Origin: Bacteroidota bacterium
GTDB lineage: Bacteria; Bacteroidota; Bacteroidia; CAILMK01; JAAYUY01
Length of the DNA: 46,576 nt
Direction: 5' to 3'
Assembly (NCBI GenBank): GCA_018698135.1
Contig: JABINZ010000002.1
Span: forward strand, 1-46,576
The translations under genes were made by a program, and so were the position numbers. Under the pieces are notes generated by a model, which saw nothing but the letters and a program-made list of their open reading frames with translations, searched no databases and was not told where the DNA came from. Positions 41,783 to 46,576 of the stretch are shown piece after piece; position 1 is the first letter of the stretch, and the number at the start of each line of letters is the position of its first letter.

Positions 41783-41977
41783 CTATTCTTTTTGGTCAGT
41801 ATCTTTCTTTTTTTTCTTTCGAATAGCTGTTATAATGTAAAAGCATGAAAGACCAATAAGTATAATACCTAATGGTGCTTTTTTTGGACCCAAATACAAT
41901 AAAATGACACCCAAAGGAATCATCACCAGACCCAACATCCACATTGCCTTATAATTTGGTTCTTTTTTATCAGTCAT
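41783..41977 (-). CDS. Small two-helix membrane protein, 64 aa
   Basis: ATG 41977 gives MTDKKEPNYKAMWMLGLVMI, then two hydrophobic helices (MLGLVMIPLGVILLYL and PLGIILIGLSCFYIITAI) and a very basic C-terminus (RKKKKKD). An in-frame TTG at 42040 would add 21 residues without membrane or family sense and is rejected. I do not recognise the family. A possible -7 element (TAATTTTG, 42012-42005) lies 28 bases upstream. Confidence 0.65.
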   Translation of the reverse strand: MTDKKEPNYKAMWMLGLVMIPLGVILLYLGPKKAPLGIILIGLSCFYIITAIRKKKKKDTDQKE

Positions 41978-42046
41978 TTTAATTTCTTTATTCAAATTAT
42001 ACTTCAAAATTACCGAATGCAATTTGATTGTGTTTGTCAATTGAAT

Positions 42047-42080
42047 AATAAAAAAAACCGTTTCAATTGATGAAACGGTT
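42047..42080 (-). terminator. Rho-independent terminator of the NHL-repeat gene
   Basis: On the minus strand, AACCGTTTCA / TGAAACGGTT form a 10-bp perfect stem with a 5-base loop, and a T-rich tail follows (TTTTTTATT). It starts 29 bases after the NHL-gene stop. Confidence 0.9.
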
Positions 42081-42108
42081 TCTCATAAGTACATAATAGA
42101 CAATAGCT

Positions 42109-43614
42109 CTATTTCTTCATAATTTTTTTGGAAATACGACCTTCTTCAGAATCAATAGTTAGGAAATAAAGTCCGGTTTTTAAGTTTGATAAATCAATAA
42201 CTTTATTTAGATTTTGAATTTTACCCGATTCAAGTCGCTCAATTTCTTTTCCTGTAATGTCTTGAATGGAGATGCTAACTTGTATTCTTGAATTTAATTC
42301 AATTTTCAGATGTAATTTGTCATCAGCTGGATTTGGATAATATTCCAGATGTTTTAAGAAAGTGATTTCATTAATTGAAACGTAATTGATGTATGTTTCA
42401 GTTGATGTAGCCAAACAACCATCGTTGTTTTCAACTACCACTTTATAATTTCCTGTTGAGCTTACAGTATAGGATTGGCTCGATGCTCCTGAAATTTCAT
42501 TGCCATCTTTAAACCATTTGTATGACTTCCCATTATTGGCTGTAAGCAGGTATCCGTTAGTTGAAATGCTGGCACTCCACCCGCCACAATCAGTAATCCT
42601 GCGAATTACATGGTTTTCCATATCCGCTACAAATAATGAATTTCCATTTCCGGTAATTCCATTAACATTTTTAAAACGGGCGTCAGTACCATTTGCATCC
42701 CAAAACCCTGAAAGCGACCATTGTGTACTACCTGCAAAAGCTTGATCAAATTTCCATATACGATGTAAATCAATAATATATATGTCATTATTATTATCAA
42801 TGTATAGGTCAGTTGGTGTCCATAAACCACTTACTACAGTTGTTACCTGACCTCCTGATATTTTCCTGATACTGGAGTTTAGTTTGTCAGCAACATAAAC
42901 ATCGTTACCCTTAACGAAAACACCGTCTGGATAGTTGAATGTAGCAGAAAGGGCAGGGCCATCTGCACTTCCAGAAACACCCTGTTGCCCAGCAAAAGTA
43001 CTTACTGTGCCACTTGGGTCTATTTTCCTGATCACATTGTTTCCCCTGTCAGAAACATATACATTACCACTTGCATCTACTGCAACATCTGAAGGAAACA
43101 TAAACAATGCATTATCTTTATCTCCATCATTGTATCCTGAATAGGAAGTATATGATCCGGCTTTAACATCATGTTTACCTGCAAAAACATTCACAGATTG
43201 TGCATTTCCAAGATTTTGATAAGCACTGATTACTCGTATTACATGATTGTCAATATCAGCAACATAAATTTCGTCATTTGGTCCGACAGCAATTCCTGCT
43301 GGTTGATTGAATCGTGCAACTGTTGCACTGCCATCCATAAAACTGGCCAATCCAATACCACCAACTCGAATTCGTACCTCATCATTTGCTGCAATTATCA
43401 TCGTAATAACACAATTGCCTTTTTCTGAAATCCACATATTCCCTTTACTGTCAAATGCAACACCATGGGGATTGTAGAATTTGGCTGATAATCGATTTGC
43501 AGGCACAGATGTATTGCCTGAAGATTGAGGTGTTCCAGCATAAGTTGAAACGGTCTGTGCCGATAATGAAAAGGATAATACGGTAAGAAAAAATAGTGTA
43601 AAACGTAATTTCAT
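42109..43614 (-). CDS. NHL-repeat T9SS-secreted protein
   Basis: About 501 residues. ATG 43614 (MKLRFTLFF) is preferred over 43620 as it gives a normal signal peptide (to LSAQ). Residues of about 30-340 are six NHL repeats (FYNPHGVAFDSKGNMWISEK, FNQPAGIAVGPNDEIYVAD, FPSDVAVDASGNVYVSD, FNYPDGVFVKGNDVYVAD, plus a degenerate fifth and a sixth GNSLFVADMENHVIRRI), predicting a six-bladed propeller. Residues of about 345-410 are Ig-like (YKWFKDGNEISGASSQSYTV). The T9SS domain is YYPNPADDKLHLKI, ITGKEIERL, LKTGLYFLTI. It likely binds carbohydrate or protein at the surface. It has its own promoter and terminator. Confidence 0.92.
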   Translation of the reverse strand: MKLRFTLFFLTVLSFSLSAQTVSTYAGTPQSSGNTSVPANRLSAKFYNPHGVAFDSKGNMWISEKGNCVITMIIAANDEVRIRVGGIGLASFMDGSATVARFNQPAGIAVGPNDEIYVADIDNHVIRVISAYQNLGNAQSVNVFAGKHDVKAGSYTSYSGYNDGDKDNALFMFPSDVAVDASGNVYVSDRGNNVIRKIDPSGTVSTFAGQQGVSGSADGPALSATFNYPDGVFVKGNDVYVADKLNSSIRKISGGQVTTVVSGLWTPTDLYIDNNNDIYIIDLHRIWKFDQAFAGSTQWSLSGFWDANGTDARFKNVNGITGNGNSLFVADMENHVIRRITDCGGWSASISTNGYLLTANNGKSYKWFKDGNEISGASSQSYTVSSTGNYKVVVENNDGCLATSTETYINYVSINEITFLKHLEYYPNPADDKLHLKIELNSRIQVSISIQDITGKEIERLESGKIQNLNKVIDLSNLKTGLYFLTIDSEEGRISKKIMKK

Positions 43615-43641
43615 AAACATAGGTTTAGGTTAATTATTATG

Positions 43642-43672
43642 CGAAGATATTTTTTGCATATAACCTACCAAA
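43642..43672 (-). promoter_or_regulatory. Promoter of the NHL gene, TTTG-N19-TATCTTCG
   Basis: TTTG (43672-43669), 19 bases, then TATCTTCG (43649-43642), one mismatch from TAnnTTTG. The spacing is ideal, and the -7 lies 28 bases before the ATG. Confidence 0.55.
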
Positions 43673-43702
43673 ATGAAACAATCAACAATTCAAGATGAGG
43701 AA

Positions 43703-45178
43703 TTAAATGAGTACCATTCGTTTTATTGTGTAAAAGCCAAATAATCCTTTTGTTTTGCTAATAATTAATGGTCGTGAGAAGATATTAGATTCATTTTTCA
43801 AAAGTATTTTGGGTTCCATACAATCAGTATAATCGATTTTTAACTCCTCCTTGGGAATCGATTTTGCCAGTTGTTGAATTTCATCTCTATTCAGTCTTTC
43901 TGATGGGTGTAAATTATAATAATTGGCTAGTTCTTCAAAAGATGCATTTGAAATTTTACAAACTTTGACCATAGTAGTATAGGCATCCATGTTTTCATAA
44001 TATACCTTTTCAATTTGATAGAAAGACGTATCGGTGTCTTTTACAGGGATTATTTGATTTAATAATAGAATCAGGAAAGTGAACCATATTCCAAATCCAA
44101 TGAGGTTGTATCCTACAAAATGAATGATACCAGGCCAATAATTCTTCTTGAAATAATTGTATTGAAAGACGGCTCCAGTAATGGCAGACAACAATATTAG
44201 TAAAAAAATATGTGGCGTAGAAATAAGCATATTATCGATTATATAATAAATGAATAATATGCCGGGAAAGATTGATGATAAGATAATTGAGTATGACCAA
44301 TGCCATCGTCTGTTTAAAAAATTACGTTTAATATGGTGTACTTCCTTTGATGCTTTTGCCAAGGAATAATCGCCATATTCGTTTAATGGATCCTGATTTA
44401 AGAGCGTACATAAGCGGTAGTATAAATTAGGAGCTTTATTTATAAAAGTGCGTGGATCTTCAAAAAAATGCTCAACTGACACTGCAAAAAATTCATGAAT
44501 ATTGGCCTTAGCATATCGTCTTAGAAAATAGTCTTTATCCATGACCATTTTCTCAAATTCAATTTCTTCCATATCTGCCCAGCTGTCATAAAAATCAGCA
44601 AAAAGATAATCATAGTTATCGCCAAAGAGATAATTGAACTCCAAGGCATGAGTCATTTCGTGTAAACCCAGATTGATTCTATCTTTTCGAGTTCCAAACC
44701 CTTCTAAGAAATGTTTGTAAGAAAGATTAATAAAATCCTGAGTTCCTGCATTTCCTTTATGATATTGGCCTGTTTGCCTGAAATAAAACGAGTCGGGGTA
44801 AACAAATATTTTTTTGAAAGAGGCAAAGAAATAGTTTTTCAAACCAAATGTTAACTGAATGGCAGCAGCTGAAATTAGAACTTGCGTATCCAGTGTAACC
44901 TCAAAGCCTTCCTTTCCAATAAATTTTTTTGAGTAAATAAATCGATTTATTCGATTCAGGAATTTCGCTTTTGAAGCTGGTTTCAATTTTCGATAATAGG
45001 GAATATGCTCCAGAAGTAGTTCGTCATAGTATTTCGCATCACCTTTTAATCTAAAATCTTCAGGAGATTTACTTTGCCTATTTACCCGATACCAGAATGC
45101 TATTTCTATTACTTTGTAATATATATATCTGGAAGGTTGATAGAAAATAATAATTACTAAAAAGACAATAATTTCCAT
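43703..45178 (-). CDS. M90/MtfA-like zinc peptidase with C-terminal membrane extension
   Basis: 491 residues, about twice the size of E. coli MtfA (265). An N-terminal membrane helix (EIIVFLVIIIFY) is followed by the M90 domain: FLNRINRFIYSKKFIGKEGF, LISAAAIQLTFGL, FKKIFVYPDSF, the zinc motif HEMTHALE (H183-E184-xx-H187) and HEFFAVSVEHFFEDP supplying the third ligand region. From about residue 300 come three hydrophobic helices (YSIILSSIFPGILFIYYII, IFLLILLSAITGAVF, LIGFGIWFTFLILLL) and a C-terminal domain of about 100 residues that I do not recognise. MtfA regulates the glucose PTS repressor Mlc in E. coli; no Mlc context exists here. It is 20 bases after the cyclophilin lipoprotein gene. 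Confidence 0.88.
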   Translation of the reverse strand: MEIIVFLVIIIFYQPSRYIYYKVIEIAFWYRVNRQSKSPEDFRLKGDAKYYDELLLEHIPYYRKLKPASKAKFLNRINRFIYSKKFIGKEGFEVTLDTQVLISAAAIQLTFGLKNYFFASFKKIFVYPDSFYFRQTGQYHKGNAGTQDFINLSYKHFLEGFGTRKDRINLGLHEMTHALEFNYLFGDNYDYLFADFYDSWADMEEIEFEKMVMDKDYFLRRYAKANIHEFFAVSVEHFFEDPRTFINKAPNLYYRLCTLLNQDPLNEYGDYSLAKASKEVHHIKRNFLNRRWHWSYSIILSSIFPGILFIYYIIDNMLISTPHIFLLILLSAITGAVFQYNYFKKNYWPGIIHFVGYNLIGFGIWFTFLILLLNQIIPVKDTDTSFYQIEKVYYENMDAYTTMVKVCKISNASFEELANYYNLHPSERLNRDEIQQLAKSIPKEELKIDYTDCMEPKILLKNESNIFSRPLIISKTKGLFGFYTIKRMVLI

Positions 45179-45198
45179 GGAGTAGTTTGATATGAAGA

Positions 45199-46017
45199 CT
45201 AAGGAATAATAAAGCTAAATTGTGTTTCAAGTTCAGAAGCTGTGTAACTGACAACTGTTACTTCTTTCATAACAACATCGTTTACAGGCCTGTCTGATAC
45301 TCCTGTGGCTACATCTGCAATGCTATGAACTGCATTAATTCCATTTACTACGATACCAAAAACAGTATATAAGTTATCCAAGTGTGGGGTTCCATTTTTA
45401 TTTTCGACTATATAAAACTGACTTCCATTTGATTTTTTCTCTGGATTGTTATTTCTGGCAGCACCAAGAGAACCTAATTCATGTTTGATCGTGGGTAAAA
45501 TTTCAGCAGTAATGTCATAACCGGGGCCGCCCATGCCTGTTCCCAAAGGATCTCCACCTTGTATCATAAATTCATCAATCACACGATGAAAAATTAAACC
45601 ATCATAAAAGCCATCTTTACTAAGTTTTAGGAAATTGGCCTTGTGAAGAGGAGTTTGGTCGTATAACCATATCAGAATATCGCCAAAATCGGTTTCAATT
45701 TTAACTAATTCATGGAAATAAGTGAGCTCAACAGTTCCCTTTAATTCATCCAAATTGGCATCAGTAATGGTATAAGAATAGGTGCCAATTGCCAAGGATT
45801 CAAGGTCTTCAGTTACAGCACTTGTAGACCAAACTATTGAATAAGGGGCCGTTCCGCCAACAATTGTCAGGTCAATACTGCCATCATTACATGTTTGGCA
45901 GCTAGGATCAGTTTTACTGGCTGTTGCACTGAGTGGTAATTCATTTTTTTCATTGCAATTAATAAGGCCAAAACCTAGTATGGCAATGATTAGGGTTAAT
46001 CCGATAAAATTTTTCAA
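45199..46017 (-). CDS. SprB-repeat/cyclophilin fusion lipoprotein (TTG start)
   Basis: About 272 residues. The signal ends in lipobox FGLINC. Residues of about 30-98 form one SprB-type repeat (CQTCNDGSIDLTIVGGTAPY, SIVWSTSAVTEDLESLAIGTY, TITDA). Residues of about 108-265 form a cyclophilin PPIase: GDILIWLYDQTPLHKANFLK, FHRVIDEFMIQGGDP, SNGSQFYI and VFGIVVNGINAV. FHR and MIQGGD are the catalytic blocks. The lipoprotein anchor places it in the envelope, where it could fold exported proteins. There is no ATG; two in-frame TTG codons (46023, 46017) are possible and 46017 (MKNFIGLTLI) gives the standard signal N-region. It is divergent from the SlyD-like gene. Confidence 0.9.
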   Translation of the reverse strand: MKNFIGLTLIIAILGFGLINCNEKNELPLSATASKTDPSCQTCNDGSIDLTIVGGTAPYSIVWSTSAVTEDLESLAIGTYSYTITDANLDELKGTVELTYFHELVKIETDFGDILIWLYDQTPLHKANFLKLSKDGFYDGLIFHRVIDEFMIQGGDPLGTGMGGPGYDITAEILPTIKHELGSLGAARNNNPEKKSNGSQFYIVENKNGTPHLDNLYTVFGIVVNGINAVHSIADVATGVSDRPVNDVVMKEVTVVSYTASELETQFSFIIP

Positions 46018-46112
46018 AGTCAATTATTTTTTATTCATGTAAAGATAATATTTTCTATAAATCCTTGTGCATGGTATTTGCATAAATGCCTTTCTAATAA
46101 AATCAGTTTGCT

Positions 46113-46120
46113 TACTTTTG
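46113..46120 (+). promoter_or_regulatory. -7 element TACTTTTG before the slyD-like gene
   Basis: TACTTTTG fits TAnnTTTG and lies 56 bases before the ATG. The -33 region is weak (TTTC near 46091). Confidence 0.45.
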
Positions 46121-46176
46121 CCAGCTGATTAATAAAAATTTTATTGTTGTTTAATTTAAGATTGAAAAAAGGAAAA

Positions 46177-46576
46177 ATGAATATAACAAAGGACAAAGTA
46201 ATTGCTGTAACATACGAGTTGAAAGTAAATGGAACTAATGAAGTAGTTGAAATAGTTAAGGATGAAAATCCACTTTCATTTATCTATGGTTCAGGAACTC
46301 TTTTAAAAAGTTTTGAAGAGCATTTGAATGGATTAAATGTTGGAAATAAATTTGACTTTGTACTAAAATCGGATGATGCTTATGGTCCATTAAACGATCA
46401 GGCAATTATGGATTTGCCAATTGCCTCTTTCATGATAGATGGTAAGCTGGATACAGAAATGATTAAGTTAGGCAATAGTGTGCCTATGAAAGATAGCCAC
46501 GGTCGACAATTCAATGGAAAAGTAATTGCCATAACCGAGGAAAATGTAGAAATGGATTTCAATCACCCCATGGCAG
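46177..46576 (+). CDS. SlyD-like FKBP-type peptidyl-prolyl isomerase (partial, 3' cut)
   Basis: 133 codons are present before the window ends. The reading is MNITKDKVIAVTYELKVNGT, then FIYGSGTLLKSFEEHLNGLN, VGNKFDFVLKSDDAYGP, and VEMDFNHPMA at the edge. The arrangement (FKBP strands with an inserted flap domain, closing with D-NHP-AG) is that of SlyD rather than of secreted FKBPs. There is no signal peptide, so it should be a cytoplasmic prolyl isomerase/chaperone. The metal-binding His-rich tail of E. coli SlyD, if any, is outside the window. Confidence 0.9.
   Translation, partial: MNITKDKVIAVTYELKVNGTNEVVEIVKDENPLSFIYGSGTLLKSFEEHLNGLNVGNKFDFVLKSDDAYGPLNDQAIMDLPIASFMIDGKLDTEMIKLGNSVPMKDSHGRQFNGKVIAITEENVEMDFNHPMA

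Noticed and set aside
42115-43612. Opposite-strand ORFs in the NHL gene (for example around 42500, 42935 and 43171)
   Set aside because: They are shadows of repeated NHL coding sequence, without signal peptides or recognised motifs.
1-46576. tRNA, rRNA, riboswitch or CRISPR features
   Set aside because: Reading the gaps on both strands showed no cloverleaf-like sequences with GGTTCGA-type T-loops, no regular repeat-spacer arrays and no FMN riboswitch before ribF.

Overview
The window is AT-rich chromosomal DNA from a member of the Bacteroidetes (Bacteroidota), probably free-living and of the Bacteroidia/Flavobacteriia type. Four signs support this. Eight predicted secreted proteins end in a type IX secretion system (T9SS) C-terminal sorting domain (YPNP...GxYxL...K pattern). 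A GldH-type gliding lipoprotein gene is present. Several genes are preceded by the Bacteroidetes -7 element TAnnTTTG, some with TTTG 18-19 bases upstream. Start sites generally lack Shine-Dalgarno sequences, apart from the one inside the prfB frameshift site. I saw no tRNA, rRNA, CRISPR array, transposase or phage gene.

Layout. 1-2561 (+): housekeeping genes truB (3' end), ribF, a YraN-type nuclease and prfB with its programmed +1 frameshift. 2583-11717 (-): an accessory surface cluster with a secreted hypothetical, a small T9SS protein, two tandem lipoproteins of the rSAM/lipoprotein-system type without their usual radical SAM partner, and two tandem T9SS parallel beta-helix proteins (691 and about 1492 aa). 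The larger one has a clear signal peptide but no ATG/GTG/TTG in front of it. 11770-13109: RlpA-SPOR protein and a DUF1684 protein. 13151-20031 (+): a complete TetR-controlled efflux operon (TetR, TolC-like, HlyD-like, two ABC ATPases, two ABC-2 permeases) with a palindromic repeat element between the ATPase genes.

20043-25862 (-): envelope proteins, including a beta-barrel, a lipoprotein, a kelch protein with a repetitive stalk plus its T9SS neighbour, GldH, a VanX-like dipeptidase and a DUF2147 protein. 26168-31820 (-): a beta-barrel/LolA-like/MMPL three-gene export operon below a membrane-anchored AraC regulator. 31897-36592 (-): a cysteine-rich T9SS protein, then a tightly overlapping M28 peptidase/hypothetical/LOG operon.

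36750-41147 (+): Omp28-like T9SS protein, eight-repeat beta-propeller and an EFR1-type flavodoxin/ferredoxin membrane protein. 41140-46017 (-): XRE-DUF4870 regulator, small membrane protein, NHL-repeat T9SS protein, M90 (MtfA-like) peptidase with a membrane extension, and a SprB-repeat/cyclophilin lipoprotein. 46177-end (+): the start of a SlyD-like FKBP prolyl isomerase, divergent from the cyclophilin.

Taken together, the window is dominated by envelope biology: T9SS cargo, lipoproteins, two export machines and periplasmic folding or peptidoglycan enzymes. The least explained part is the 3.5-11.7 kb beta-helix/lipoprotein cluster. All functional assignments come from reading motifs; no database search was possible.
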